A stretch of 64,000 bases of DNA from Pedobacter polysacchareus (GCF_019802255.1 NZ_JAHYSS010000009.1:1-64000); one strand, 5' to 3'. Shown: positions 26,993-35,486, counted from the first letter of the stretch. The notes: generated by a model from the letters alone, not told the origin. Made by a program: numbers and translations.

Positions 26993-27220
26993 TCGAAACT
27001 GCACAGCTTATTCTGGAATATTCCAGATAAAATTAATAGGAGAGAGTTATGTATTTCATACAGCCTCCCGTTTTGTTTTCCAATTAAAGTAGTAATTGAT
27101 GATCAAATTGTAGGCTTAGGTGCTACAATTGTTCATTGTGATGTAGCCTGGCTTGGGCATGTGATTGTTGATGCTGGATATAGATTGGCCTAAGGAATTT
27201 ATGGAGCATGTTTTTAATAA
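26993..27220 (+). pseudogene. GNAT N-acetyltransferase remnant
   Basis: In the gap between two minus-strand genes, the plus-strand frame open from 26993 to the stop at 27191-27193 reads like the core of a GNAT acetyltransferase. FWNIPDKINRRELCISYSLP leads into IDDQIVGLGATIVHCDVAWL and GHVIVDAGYR, then stops where the acetyl-CoA loop (usually RxxGIG) should begin. GIYG follows in the same frame past the stop. There is no credible start codon and the C-terminal half is missing. A 16-bp perfect palindrome lies inside (27012-27027). Confidence 0.65.
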
Positions 27221-27248
27221 GAGTGGTTAAGTATTAAGGAAAACAGAA

Positions 27249-27278
27249 AATCCTGGAACCGGTAGATTCCAGGATTTC
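27249..27278 (-). terminator. Rho-independent terminator
   Basis: A perfect 11-bp stem (27249-27259 with 27068+200 to 27278, that is AAATCCTGGAA and TTCCAGGATTT) around an 8-nt loop lies 3 bp past the stop of the 132-aa lipoprotein gene. On the minus strand it is followed by a T-rich run (TTTTCTGTTTTCC). Confidence 0.8.
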
Positions 27279-27280
27279 AT

Positions 27281-27679
27281 TTACTTTATTTTTACATATT
27301 TAAAACCACAACCTTCTATACATGGTGGGCTCAGAATTAACGTGTCATTTTTTATCTTATAATAATAATTCCATACAGAAGTATCTTTTTTTACAAATGA
27401 TAAACTAGTGCTGTCGGATTTAGTGTAGATTTTGAATGCTTTGTCACGACTCCACTCCAGTTTTCCATCCTTTTTGAAAAGAATATTTTCAATAGGAGCA
27501 TTACTATCGACAGGTCGCCATTTTCCACTGCCATCACCTGGGTCTGCTAGTGTTTCAATAAGTTTCCAATTTCCAGAGAGTGCCGGATCAAGATTTGGCT
27601 TGTTAACCGATTTATCTTTGCTGCAGGAAATCACAAAGAATAAACACAGAATAGAGGTTAATTTAAATAAGGTTTTCAT
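27281..27679 (-). CDS. Small lipocalin-like lipoprotein, unknown function
   Basis: 132 aa. Lipoprotein signal ending FFVISC, with Cys at about 19. The mature part has LSGNWKLIETLADPG and LEWSRDKAFKIYT followed by beta-strand-like segments, a pattern seen in Bacteroidota lipocalin-like proteins. A CIEGCGF cysteine pair lies near the C-terminus. Single gene with its own terminator. Confidence 0.75.
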   Translation of the reverse strand: MKTLFKLTSILCLFFVISCSKDKSVNKPNLDPALSGNWKLIETLADPGDGSGKWRPVDSNAPIENILFKKDGKLEWSRDKAFKIYTKSDSTSLSFVKKDTSVWNYYYKIKNDTLILSPPCIEGCGFKYVKIK

Positions 27680-27783
27680 AATGTTTTGGTTTTTCTATAA
27701 AAACGTAATTTTTTGGAAAAACGCTACACTATAAAAAAATAAATTTATGATCATTCAATTCATTCCTATAGCTGCCTAATGAC

Positions 27784-28464
27784 TTATTTTATAGCGTATA
27801 AAATTATAGAACCGTTTTTTCGCCGTGAGATGTTGGTTTGGAAAACCGACTCCACAAAAGGCTTTTTAAACTTGGATAGGTCTGTACAGGCGGGTTTAAT
27901 TAGTCGGAGATAGCAATAACATAGCACAGGAAATCCAAGGTAATAAACAACAACCATCATCAATGGTACTATGCCCTCTGGTTTAACAGGATCTGTGTGG
28001 TATGTTTTTACCAATAGCTGCGAGCCAATTGTCTTTTCCTTCGAGAACAAAATCATGGAACAGAAATTATACCCCAGGTGAATTATTAATGGGAGTAGGA
28101 TAGTGCTGGATTTTACAAATGCCAATGCCAGCAAATATCCCATGATACCGGTAGAAATAAATACCGTCAGCATTTTAAGAGGCTGGCCTATTATGCCATA
28201 GGAGAACCAATGAAAAATGCCGAAAGCGATTGCGGATATGGCAATGGCTTTATTGGTGCCGAGTTGCCTGATCAGCAGGTAAAACAATGCGCCGCGAAAT
28301 AGGAGTTCTTCAAAGATGACCCCTTTAAGGACAAAAAAGGAACTTTTAAAAAAATCAATAATTGTATAATCCGGATTGAATTGATAAGGGTTTTCTACCA
28401 ATAAAGAGATGCTGAGGTAAAGGAGGGATAGATAAAAAAGGGGGAAGGCAAATCCGAATCCCAT
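27784..28464 (-). CDS. CPBP-family intramembrane metalloprotease (CAAX protease-like), possibly N-truncated
   Basis: 226 aa. The three CPBP/Abi motifs are intact: EELLFR (52-57), FGIFH (81-85) and HLGYN (129-133), all within membrane helices. Bacterial members may process or protect peptides. The N-terminus looks short: the protein starts directly in a hydrophobic segment, and a stop codon lies four codons upstream of the ATG. Sequence beyond 28465 looks like the end of an unrelated plus-strand membrane gene, so a rearrangement may have cut this gene. Confidence 0.75.
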   Translation of the reverse strand: MGFGFAFPLFYLSLLYLSISLLVENPYQFNPDYTIIDFFKSSFFVLKGVIFEELLFRGALFYLLIRQLGTNKAIAISAIAFGIFHWFSYGIIGQPLKMLTVFISTGIMGYLLALAFVKSSTILLPLIIHLGYNFCSMILFSKEKTIGSQLLVKTYHTDPVKPEGIVPLMMVVVYYLGFPVLCYCYLRLIKPACTDLSKFKKPFVESVFQTNISRRKNGSIILYAIK

Positions 28465-28467
28465 TAA

Positions 28468-28611
28468 GCGGGCTTACTCATCATATTATTGACAGCTGCC
28501 TTTCTTTCTCAATCCAACGGCTTTCCTGAAACAAGTTTTGAACTGTTCTTATTTCTGGCCCTAATTGTGGCAACGAGTGGATTTATATTTTGGCGTATAA
28601 ACACATACTAG
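28468..28611 (+). pseudogene. Possible 3' remnant of a membrane-protein gene
   Basis: This frame is open for 47 codons without a start and ends in TAG. It reads as two hydrophobic segments, GLLIILLTAAF and FELFLFLALIVATSGFIFW, with an Arg-containing tail. The composition is that of a membrane protein end. It abuts the start of the CPBP gene head to tail. Its 3' end overlaps the promoter of the next gene. Chance cannot be excluded. Confidence 0.3.
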
Positions 28612-28619
28612 TACCTTTA
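28589..28619 (+). promoter_or_regulatory. Bacteroidota promoter upstream of monooxygenase-like gene
   Basis: TTTG (28589-28592), exactly 19 nt, then TACCTTTA (28612-28619), which matches TAnnTTTG in all but the last base. The start codon of the 143-aa gene is 20 nt further. Confidence 0.6.
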
Positions 28620-28639
28620 ATTGTAGTAGTAAAAAAACA

Positions 28640-29071
28640 ATGATGAAGAATTTGATAAAATGTTTATTGTGCTGTATTCTGATGTCAAATATAACTGATG
28701 TCAATGCACAAAATCCGCTGGTTAATAAAACGGTTAAGGACTCAGATATGCTGGTTCGTATTTCAGAGATCGAAGTTTTTCCCGAGTATTTGGAATCTTA
28801 TAATGCCATATTAAAGGAGGAAGCTGCGGCTTCTGTAAAAATTGAACCTGGTGTTATCGGAATCTTTCCAATGTCTATAAAAGAACAACCTAACCAGGTT
28901 CGGATTGTTGAAATCTATGCCAATAGGCAAGCCTACCAGGCACACCTGGAAACAGTGCATTTCAAGCATTACAAGACAGCAACGTTAAAAATGGTGAAGT
29001 CGCTGAAACTAATGGATATGGATGCCCTGGATTCTAAAACTATGAAATTAATATTCAGTAAAATGAAGTAG
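28640..29071 (+). CDS. Secreted antibiotic-biosynthesis-monooxygenase (ABM) domain protein
   Basis: 143 aa. Signal peptide (CLLCCILMSNITDVNAQ), then an ABM/YgiN ferredoxin-like fold: VRISEIEVFPEYLESYNAIL, EPGVIGIFP, VRIVEIYANRQAYQAHLET and HFKHYKTAT. Family members oxidise quinols or polyketides; many exported ones have no known substrate. It has its own near-consensus promoter. Confidence 0.82.
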   Translation: MMKNLIKCLLCCILMSNITDVNAQNPLVNKTVKDSDMLVRISEIEVFPEYLESYNAILKEEAAASVKIEPGVIGIFPMSIKEQPNQVRIVEIYANRQAYQAHLETVHFKHYKTATLKMVKSLKLMDMDALDSKTMKLIFSKMK

Positions 29072-29220
29072 CATTTTTAAAAGGAGTGTAGTCCTGGATG
29101 CGGCTACTAAAGTGATGCCATTGCTACAAAGCGCCTAAAGTTTATTCTGCCAATCTACTTAGGTGTAAAAATACCCTAGCAGATCGTTTTCTGATTAGGT
29201 TTAAATTATAAATTAACTAC

Positions 29221-29829
29221 ATGAAATATTTCTTTTTAATCTTGCTGGGCATGACTGTCCTCTCCTGTAAATCACAAACAAAAACAGATCTTTTAGCCTT
29301 AAAATTCGATGAGAGTATATCAGGTATTGCCCAGGCAGATCCGCAATTGAAAAAGGATCAGGATCCTAATCTTGGATTGAACGCGTTCAGGACAAATCAA
29401 CCAGGTAATTATAATATTGGTGAAATTAAACTGAGTACTTATTCTTTTCCTACTGGGTACCCTGCAGATTATAACCAGCTGTATTTGTTTGTTGACAATA
29501 AGGATCAGGCCAGCTATTTAGGTTTTAAATACAACACTGTTCATCAGGAAGAAACAAAGGCCATCATCAACTATTTAAAGAAAACCTATCCAAAGTACGA
29601 AGAGAGAGCTACGCAGGGAAATGGCGAGTCGTTTTTCTGGGATTTACCAACGCTGAATGCATGGGTTTTTGTTGATCAGGGAATTTCAAAAGACAAGAAT
29701 GCAAAGCAATTTCTGAGCACCAATTTTATCTATGTAAAAAGAGGTACACGAATGGAGAATAGCAAGGATAGTAAAGTGATCACTATTAAAGAATATGATA
29801 AAATGATGTATCCGGATGTCCTTAAATAA
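29221..29829 (+). CDS. Lipoprotein of unknown function
   Basis: 202 aa. Lipoprotein signal MKYFFLILLGMTVLSC with Cys16. The mature part is soluble and contains a Tyr-rich segment (FPTGYPADYNQLYLFVDN). I do not recognise the family. Convergent with the next lipoprotein gene; a shared hairpin lies between. Confidence 0.7.
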   Translation: MKYFFLILLGMTVLSCKSQTKTDLLALKFDESISGIAQADPQLKKDQDPNLGLNAFRTNQPGNYNIGEIKLSTYSFPTGYPADYNQLYLFVDNKDQASYLGFKYNTVHQEETKAIINYLKKTYPKYEERATQGNGESFFWDLPTLNAWVFVDQGISKDKNAKQFLSTNFIYVKRGTRMENSKDSKVITIKEYDKMMYPDVLK

Positions 29830-29870
29830 TCCTGGCTTGGCTGCTTGTAATAAATCGATCGTCGCTACAA

Positions 29871-29908
29871 ACCTTCTTCTGCATTGTGTTTTTAGCGCAG
29901 AGGAAGGT
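29871..29908. terminator. Hairpin shared by convergent lipoprotein genes
   Basis: ACCTTCTTCTGC (29871-29882) pairs with GCAGAGGAAGGT (29897-29908) at 11 of 12 positions. The right arm lies inside the last codons of the minus-strand gene, whose stop is at 29892. Confidence 0.5.
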
Positions 29909-30491
29909 AAGTTTCTTTTAGAGGTTCATTTTTACGATGAATAATTACAGCAGCACAGTTTCCTTCTGCTGTGATTTCAAATGCAATACCTTGATGACTA
30001 TCGTATAAATCGTAATTACGAGGAGAAGCATTAGACAGACTGACCTTTTTGAGGTCAAATTTATCTTTTAACAAAGATAAAGGGGAGGAAACGCCCAGAC
30101 CATCTTCAGTGCGGTATGCTGGCGAATTGAGTCGGATTTGCCTGATTCTCGCAATAGGATTACTTCCTGTATCCCTTACCGTATAAATGGCAAAGGAAGT
30201 AGACCTGGGATCATGTTCTTTATACCAGAAAGCAACTGTTTTTTGCATGGCTGCATCGCTTGAATCAGGTTTTCCTAAGGTTTTCAAAGCCTCCGAGGCA
30301 TCCTGTTCTATAGCGATATTCCCTGCTGAAACACCAGGTATGAGTAAGGAATCTCTATTCAGTTTACTTTGTGGAGTTTTTGTGGTATCGCTTTCGCTTA
30401 CAGCTGTATTTTGGCTACTTTGGTTACATGCAGCCAATATGGTACATAGGAGTAGAGTCGGGTAAAATAATTGGTGCTTGAAAAATTTCAT
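29892..30491 (-). CDS. Lipoprotein of unknown function
   Basis: About 199 aa from the Met at 30491, which gives a good lipoprotein signal (FYPTLLLCTILAAC). The longer frame to 30554 would place 21 polar residues before the signal. A Ser/Thr-rich linker is followed by a compact domain with ALKTLGKPDSSDAAM and FDLKKVSL. Family not recognised. Probably anchored in a membrane on the periplasmic side. Confidence 0.7.
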   Translation of the reverse strand: MKFFKHQLFYPTLLLCTILAACNQSSQNTAVSESDTTKTPQSKLNRDSLLIPGVSAGNIAIEQDASEALKTLGKPDSSDAAMQKTVAFWYKEHDPRSTSFAIYTVRDTGSNPIARIRQIRLNSPAYRTEDGLGVSSPLSLLKDKFDLKKVSLSNASPRNYDLYDSHQGIAFEITAEGNCAAVIIHRKNEPLKETYLPLR

Positions 30492-30631
30492 GGTATTTTG
30501 TTGTTGATCGGTAAACCAATAAACAGGCAACCACCAGCATTGTTTGATCATCAAGCCTAGTTCAGCTCAAGTAGAGATTTGAGTCTACAATAGGTTATAT
30601 ATGATTGGTTGTATATATCTTTACCACAGAG

Positions 30632-31246
30632 ATGAAAAGCGAGTATATTAAAGAAGCCTTCGGAAATATTGATATTTATTTATTCGACCAATTGGCTAAA
30701 GGCACCTACGATGAGTGCAATGTCATTTTGGATGCCGGTTGTGGAACAGGCAGGAATTTGCTTTACTTTTTAAATAGTGGCGCAAAGGTTTTCGGGGTAG
30801 ATCAAAATCCGGCAGCGATCTTGCAGCTCAGGAACCTTGCCAGTCAATTTCCTCAGATCAATCCAGAAGAAAACTTCAAAGTGACAGCAGTTGAACAGCT
30901 GCCCTTTGAACCAGAGCAGTTCGACCTGGTGATGAGTAGTGCTGTACTCCACTTTGCTGAAAACCTCAATCACTTTGAAGCGATGCTGAATTCCATGTGG
31001 CGCGTTTTAAAGCCTGGAGGTTATTTTTTCTGCCGGCTAGCATCAGATATAGGAATAGAGTCGTTGGTAAGGTTTATCGGAAACGGCAGGTACATACTTC
31101 CAGACGGATCAGAGCGCTTTCTGGTCAATCAGGAAATGTTGCTCAGACTCACCAAAAATCTTGGCGGGGAACTCCACGAACCCATAAAAACCACTAATGT
31201 CCAGAACCTGAGAAGCATGACGACCTGGTGTGTACGTAAAAAATGA
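30632..31246 (+). CDS. Class I SAM-dependent methyltransferase
   Basis: 204 aa from ATG 30632; a TTG 27 nt upstream is the only other option. Motif I is VILDAGCGTGRNLLYF, with an acidic residue after beta 2 in FGVDQNP, FDLVMSSAVLHF as motif II, and LKPGGYFFCRL as motif III. It transfers a methyl group from S-adenosylmethionine to an unknown acceptor in the cytoplasm. Stands alone. Confidence 0.88.
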   Translation: MKSEYIKEAFGNIDIYLFDQLAKGTYDECNVILDAGCGTGRNLLYFLNSGAKVFGVDQNPAAILQLRNLASQFPQINPEENFKVTAVEQLPFEPEQFDLVMSSAVLHFAENLNHFEAMLNSMWRVLKPGGYFFCRLASDIGIESLVRFIGNGRYILPDGSERFLVNQEMLLRLTKNLGGELHEPIKTTNVQNLRSMTTWCVRKK

Positions 31247-31302
31247 AAACCTGATTTTCGACTTCAGTAAGGGTATGACGGGTGAATATCATTCTTGCTA
31301 CC

Positions 31303-32502
31303 TTATAAAAGTCTTTCAATTTCGTTATTTAAATCTTCAATTAAAGTATTTGAATATCCATCCAGTGTAAATGCAATTTCGCCGCTTTGGTTTATGATAA
31401 ATAATGCAGGTGAAGTATACACATGGTATAGTTTTTCTATCAGATTCCCTTCGTAAACGGTGGTCATGGTTAAGGCTCTATTCTTCATAAATAAGGCTAG
31501 CTTATCCTTTATTGGATCATCTTTTGTATTTACACTCACAAAAACCACTTTACTCTTGTCAAATTTATCATGAAGTTTTTGCAAGTCTATCATCTGCTTT
31601 TGGCAAGGTGCACAGGCCTTGTACCAGAAGTCAAGGATAACAATTTTGTTTTTAAGATCATTTAGTTTTAATGTTCCGCCAGTTAACAATGGCAATTCCC
31701 AATCAGGCGATATACTGCCTTTTTTGAGGAGTTCATCACTTTTAAGCTCAACTGTCTCATCAATTGTGATTTCCCTGTCATAGCCTGATAAGGATTCCTT
31801 ATTGAATTGTTTGTCGTTAATAGTGGTATTAGGTTTAAAGTCCGAAATCCAGATTTCAAAAGTCTGGATTTCTTTTGCGCTTGCAATCGTATTTTCAATA
31901 ATATGCTCCAGGCCAACAGGTATAAAACTGTTAACAGAGACATAATAGTTCGCAAAACTCCTGTTATTTTGACCAATGTATGGTGGTGCGCTTATCTTAT
32001 AGCAAGATTGTCCTTTATAGCTGACCTTATTTGGGAATAAAGTCCATTTTTCTAGCTTTTGTTGTTTAGTAGTACGCTGAAATTCATAATTAATTGATTT
32101 AATAAGGGGAACAAATAAAGTGCCTTGTTTTAATTGTTTAATTTTCTGAGGATTGTTCACTAGAGGGGCTATTTCGAGCTTCCTATCCCATGGTATTAAT
32201 ACGAGCAATTCGCTGCCGTTATAAAGCTGCTGAACGCCTGAACTGCCTAATGATGAGATCTTGTAGCCAATTATTGTATCTAAAGGATTTGACTTAAAAT
32301 AATAATCGTAGGACTCGAATCTCTTACTACTATCTTCTCCCACTGACACTTTTGTATAATTGTCATTTAGTTTGAGATGGCCACTTTTTATTTGTTGGGT
32401 AGCATCATCAACCTTCTTGAATAGTGTAGGCAAATCAATTGTTTGTGATTTTGCATATAGACAAATCACCTGGAATAGAATGGTAAGAATTAGATTTTTC
32501 AT
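31303..32502 (-). CDS. Exported TlpA-like thioredoxin-fold protein
   Basis: 399 aa. Signal peptide (LILTILFQVICLYAKSQ). Residues 25-240 are a beta-rich domain of the kind found before TlpA domains in Bacteroidota. The C-terminal AhpC/TlpA domain has ISPDWELPLLTGG, ILDFWYKACAPCQKQ with active-site cysteines 297 and 300, and SPALFIINQSG with the cis-Pro. Probably reduces disulfides in the periplasm; the partner is unknown. Confidence 0.88.
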   Translation of the reverse strand: MKNLILTILFQVICLYAKSQTIDLPTLFKKVDDATQQIKSGHLKLNDNYTKVSVGEDSSKRFESYDYYFKSNPLDTIIGYKISSLGSSGVQQLYNGSELLVLIPWDRKLEIAPLVNNPQKIKQLKQGTLFVPLIKSINYEFQRTTKQQKLEKWTLFPNKVSYKGQSCYKISAPPYIGQNNRSFANYYVSVNSFIPVGLEHIIENTIASAKEIQTFEIWISDFKPNTTINDKQFNKESLSGYDREITIDETVELKSDELLKKGSISPDWELPLLTGGTLKLNDLKNKIVILDFWYKACAPCQKQMIDLQKLHDKFDKSKVVFVSVNTKDDPIKDKLALFMKNRALTMTTVYEGNLIEKLYHVYTSPALFIINQSGEIAFTLDGYSNTLIEDLNNEIERLL

Positions 32503-33113
32503 TAAAAGAGCGCTTGATATGAGATTTGAGAGGTGTATGATTTGAAGGCTTAATATACCTCTTTTTTAAATGTTGACTGAATTTATGTCTATTTGATTCG
32601 TGGATCTTCAACCTGTGAGTTGTTTAGATAGAAAAATGGTATGTGATTCAAGTTGTTCATTAACTGTGAAATGAGGTTTGTTCGGTGAGTACCTAAAAAT
32701 ACCTTTAACCTTATATTTGAATTTGTACTTTATTTGGCTTTGGTTTTAAATTGGATAGACCATGGCAAATTGATCCCACTTCGGCAATTTTGTAATAACC
32801 CCAATTGCTATTAATGGTAAGTTGATTAGATCTTGTTTTGAAAATGGCGAAGTAGGGACAGTCAAATTGGTTTCTCCAGTGTGGTTACTAAATTAAATCA
32901 GCCTAAAACTTACTTTAGTAAAGCCATATCTTTTCCCACTTTAAAAAAGTAAAACAAATTTAACTTTGCTACTAAAAAAGGATTGGTTGAACATCAAAGC
33001 AAGATAGTCTGCTTTGGAAAATCAAATTGTTCTCCGTCAATGGTGGCTCTTTGTTCCAGACAATCGTGAAATATTTATTGGTGCCGTCTCTGCCATAAAA
33101 AAACGATCAAAAT
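32503..33113. other. 611-bp gene-free region with imperfect inverted repeat
   Basis: AT-rich, without a convincing gene. A pair of imperfect inverted repeats is present: CAAATTGATCCCACTTCGGC at 32766-32785, and on the other strand CAATTTGACTGTCCCTACTT at 32869-32850, each running into a similar AT tail. Together they span about 32764-32871, with roughly 45 nt between the arms. They look like decayed ends of a mobile element, but no transposase remains. A 10-bp-period direct repeat (TACCTAAAAATACCT) lies at 32690-32704. Confidence 0.35.
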
Positions 33114-33485
33114 TTAGCGGTTCGTTTCTGCAAAATCGCACAAAGTACCGAGTATGACGCTCAGAATTTCACCTTTAGGGGTCAAAGAATATTGAGTTCT
33201 TGCTGTTGAATTCAGTATATTAATTTTAGTAATCAGGCCATGCTGGTGGAGCAGTTTAAGCCGGACAGCTAAAATGTTGTCACTAATGTGCTCAAGATCT
33301 TCTTTTAAGCAACCGAAATGATGGTTGCCCTCCTCGATACTGAATAGTACCTCAGTCATCCATCTTTTACTCAACATATGGATCAGTTCATTAAGTGCAC
33401 ATTTCTCTTCTAAAAAAGATTGGTTATGGAAGTTAGTAGAGCTTTCTTTTCGTTCAGCAGTCATTGTAGCAGTAAATTGATCCAC
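33114..33485 (-). CDS. HxlR-family transcriptional regulator
   Basis: 123 aa. The winged helix has CALNELIHMLSKRWMTEVL at the start, a recognition helix around HISDNILAVRLKLLHQHGLI and the wing, ending with YSLTPKGEILSVILG. HxlR proteins usually answer reactive small molecules such as aldehydes or quinones. Its ATG lies 45 bp after the aldo/keto reductase stop, with a CTATC-TTTTGGAT motif between (33496-33508) that recurs before the other HxlR gene. Confidence 0.88.
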   Translation of the reverse strand: MDQFTATMTAERKESSTNFHNQSFLEEKCALNELIHMLSKRWMTEVLFSIEEGNHHFGCLKEDLEHISDNILAVRLKLLHQHGLITKINILNSTARTQYSLTPKGEILSVILGTLCDFAETNR

Positions 33486-33495
33486 CCTAAGTTAG

Positions 33496-33508
33496 CTATC
33501 TTTTGGAT
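33496..33508 (-). promoter_or_regulatory. Candidate HxlR operator
   Basis: CTATCTTTTGGAT lies 11 nt upstream of the HxlR start codon. It resembles the perfect inverted repeat CTATC-N6-GATAG before the second HxlR gene (35953-35968), at a similar distance. Autoregulation is inferred. Confidence 0.4.
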
Positions 33509-33530
33509 GAATCAATTGTAACATTCTGGC

Positions 33531-34526
33531 TTACTTTATCAGCCTCAGTTCATTTACATATTTGGTAATCAGATCTATTTCTTCCTGGTTGAGTTGAATG
33601 TCGGCTGCCTCTGCATTTTCCAGTGCCTGTTTTGAATTTCTTGCTCCGACAAGAGCAATGGTAATGCCTGGTTGCAGCACTGTCCATTTAAGAACGAGCT
33701 GGCTTAGGGTGATGTTCCTTTTATCGGCGATTGGGGAGATCCGGGCAAGGAAATCATTCACCTTTTGTAGGTTTTCGTCCTTATAAAAGTGAATCCCTGA
33801 CCGGTGGTCACCTGCAGTGAATTTATAGCCAGGCTTCATTTTTCCGGTCAGAAGGCCTCTTTCCAACGGGCTGTAGGCAAGTATTGATTTACCATGTTCC
33901 ATGGAATAAGGGATAGTTTCCATTTCAATCTCGCGCTTGACCATGCTGTAGGGAACCTGATTGGAAACAAGGTTAACGTATTTTTCCGCTTCGTGCATAT
34001 GCTGAGCACTGTAATTACATACGCCTGCGTACCGAACTTTTCCCTGTTCGATCAGCCGACTGACGGCTTCCATACTCTCCTGTATAGGAGTAATGATGTC
34101 CGGCCAGTGGATCTGGTAGAGGTCTATGTAATCGGTACCAAGCCTTTTCAGGCTGTCTTCACATTCCTTGATGATACTTTCTTTACCAGCATATTTATAG
34201 ATGTCAATCGCTTTACCGCTGTTGTCTTTACTGTGCATGGCCAGCTCTCCTTTAACCAGATTCCAGCGCATACCAAATTTGGTCAGTATCTGTACCTTGT
34301 CCCGGGAAATGTATTTGATCGCTTCTCCGACAATCTCCTCACTCAGGCCTTGTCCGTAAATCGGTGCGGTGTCGATCGAGGTCACCCCCGCATCAAAAGA
34401 TTCTTTAATGGCATCTATCGCTTCACCTCTTTCGGTGCCTCCCCACATCCATCCTCCTGCGGCCCAGGCACCAAAAGTGATCACTGATAATTTAAGATCG
34501 CTGTCACCTAATTTTCTATATTCCAT
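33531..34526 (-). CDS. Aldo/keto reductase
   Basis: 331 aa. The catalytic tetrad is complete: Asp52 and Tyr57 in IDTAPIYGQG, Lys83 in ILTKFG and His140 in YQIHWPD. NADPH-binding SNQVPYS and LVGARNSKQALEN are present. It reduces aldehydes or ketones in the cytoplasm. Followed 45 bp later by an HxlR regulator on the same strand, and divergent from the NIPSNAP gene. Confidence 0.93.
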   Translation of the reverse strand: MEYRKLGDSDLKLSVITFGAWAAGGWMWGGTERGEAIDAIKESFDAGVTSIDTAPIYGQGLSEEIVGEAIKYISRDKVQILTKFGMRWNLVKGELAMHSKDNSGKAIDIYKYAGKESIIKECEDSLKRLGTDYIDLYQIHWPDIITPIQESMEAVSRLIEQGKVRYAGVCNYSAQHMHEAEKYVNLVSNQVPYSMVKREIEMETIPYSMEHGKSILAYSPLERGLLTGKMKPGYKFTAGDHRSGIHFYKDENLQKVNDFLARISPIADKRNITLSQLVLKWTVLQPGITIALVGARNSKQALENAEAADIQLNQEEIDLITKYVNELRLIK

Positions 34527-34613
34527 CGTATTTCATATTATTGTTTTATCTCAGCGCTTGGCAATTGTGTATTTCGTTTGCAAATTAACATGAAATTCGC
34601 GTTGAACCCTGCA

Positions 34614-34637
34614 ACTCATAAAATTGTGAGTAACTCA
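34614..34637. promoter_or_regulatory. Operator-like ACTCA/TGAGT repeats in divergent region
   Basis: Three half-sites in alternating orientation: ACTCA (34614-34618), TGAGT (34627-34631), ACTCA (34633-34637). They lie between the divergent aldo/keto reductase and NIPSNAP genes, about 60 bp before the NIPSNAP start. The binding protein is unknown. Confidence 0.3.
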
Positions 34638-34697
34638 TTGAGCAAGGTATTTGTTAGCTTTAATCTCTATTTACACACAAATCAAATATTAAACTAC

Positions 34698-35486
34698 ATG
34701 TCAAAGAAAGTATTACTGTTATTTTCGCTGCTGTTTGTTGTTCTGGTACCACAGATGTCAAAGGCAGCCGCAAAGCTTGATTTCTACCAGATCAAAATCT
34801 ATCATCTAAAGACTGCTGAACAGGAGAGCCGGGTCGACCAGTTTTTAAAGGATGCCTATCTTCCAGCTTTGCACAGGGCTGGGATTTCCAGTGTAGGTGT
34901 ATTCAAGCCCATTGTTGAAGCCGGTAAGGTAGCTGAAGAGAAGTTGATCTATGTGCTGATCCCTTTTACTTCCCGGGATGAGTTTTTTAAACTGGATTCG
35001 AAACTAAGCAAAGACCAAAAGTTCCATTCGGATGGTGCAGCGTACCTGGATGCCAAATACAATGAGCCTCCGTACAGCAGAATGGAGACGATTTTGCTGA
35101 ATGCATTTGAAAAGAACCCGAGGTTCGGTCTTCCAAATCTAAGCGGAGCAAAGAAGGATAGGGTTTATGAATTGAGAAGCTATGAGGGGCCAACAGAGAA
35201 AATATCAGCTAATAAAATCCGGATGTTTAATTCAGGAGATGAGGTTGGTTTGTTTAAACGATTGGGCTTTAATGCCGTGTTTTATGGACAGGTGGTGGCG
35301 GGTAGTTCAATGCCGAACCTGATGTACATGACCACGTTTGAAAACCGTGCTGACCGTAACAAGCACTGGGATGCGTTCGGAAAGGACGATTACTGGAGAA
35401 AGCTTTCTGCAATTCCCGAGTATCAGAATAACGTTTCCAAAGGAAATACTTGGTTTCTGTATCCTACTGATTATTCAGATATATAA
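34698..35486 (+). CDS. Secreted NIPSNAP-family protein
   Basis: 262 aa from Met at 34698, which starts a clear signal peptide (LLLFSLLFVVLVPQMSKAAA). A 40-residue in-frame extension to 34578 has no signal character. The C-terminal NIPSNAP domain is very typical: VYELRSYEGPTEKIS, LGFNAVFYGQVVAG, MPNLMYMTTFENRADRNKHW, and an ending PTDYSDI. Dimeric alpha/beta-barrel fold. Enzymatic role unknown. Confidence 0.88.
   Translation: MSKKVLLLFSLLFVVLVPQMSKAAAKLDFYQIKIYHLKTAEQESRVDQFLKDAYLPALHRAGISSVGVFKPIVEAGKVAEEKLIYVLIPFTSRDEFFKLDSKLSKDQKFHSDGAAYLDAKYNEPPYSRMETILLNAFEKNPRFGLPNLSGAKKDRVYELRSYEGPTEKISANKIRMFNSGDEVGLFKRLGFNAVFYGQVVAGSSMPNLMYMTTFENRADRNKHWDAFGKDDYWRKLSAIPEYQNNVSKGNTWFLYPTDYSDI

Noticed and set aside
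27012..27027. Perfect 16-bp palindrome TCTGGAATATTCCAGA as an operator
   Set aside because: It lies inside the GNAT remnant, without a start codon or promoter next to it.
30605..30631. TTG start for the methyltransferase
   Set aside because: ATG at 30632 is standard and begins directly before the conserved methyltransferase sequence.
33003..33150. Plus-strand frame reading ALENQIVLRQWWLFVPDN
   Set aside because: It has no start codon, runs into the HxlR gene on the other strand and matches no family I know; probably chance.
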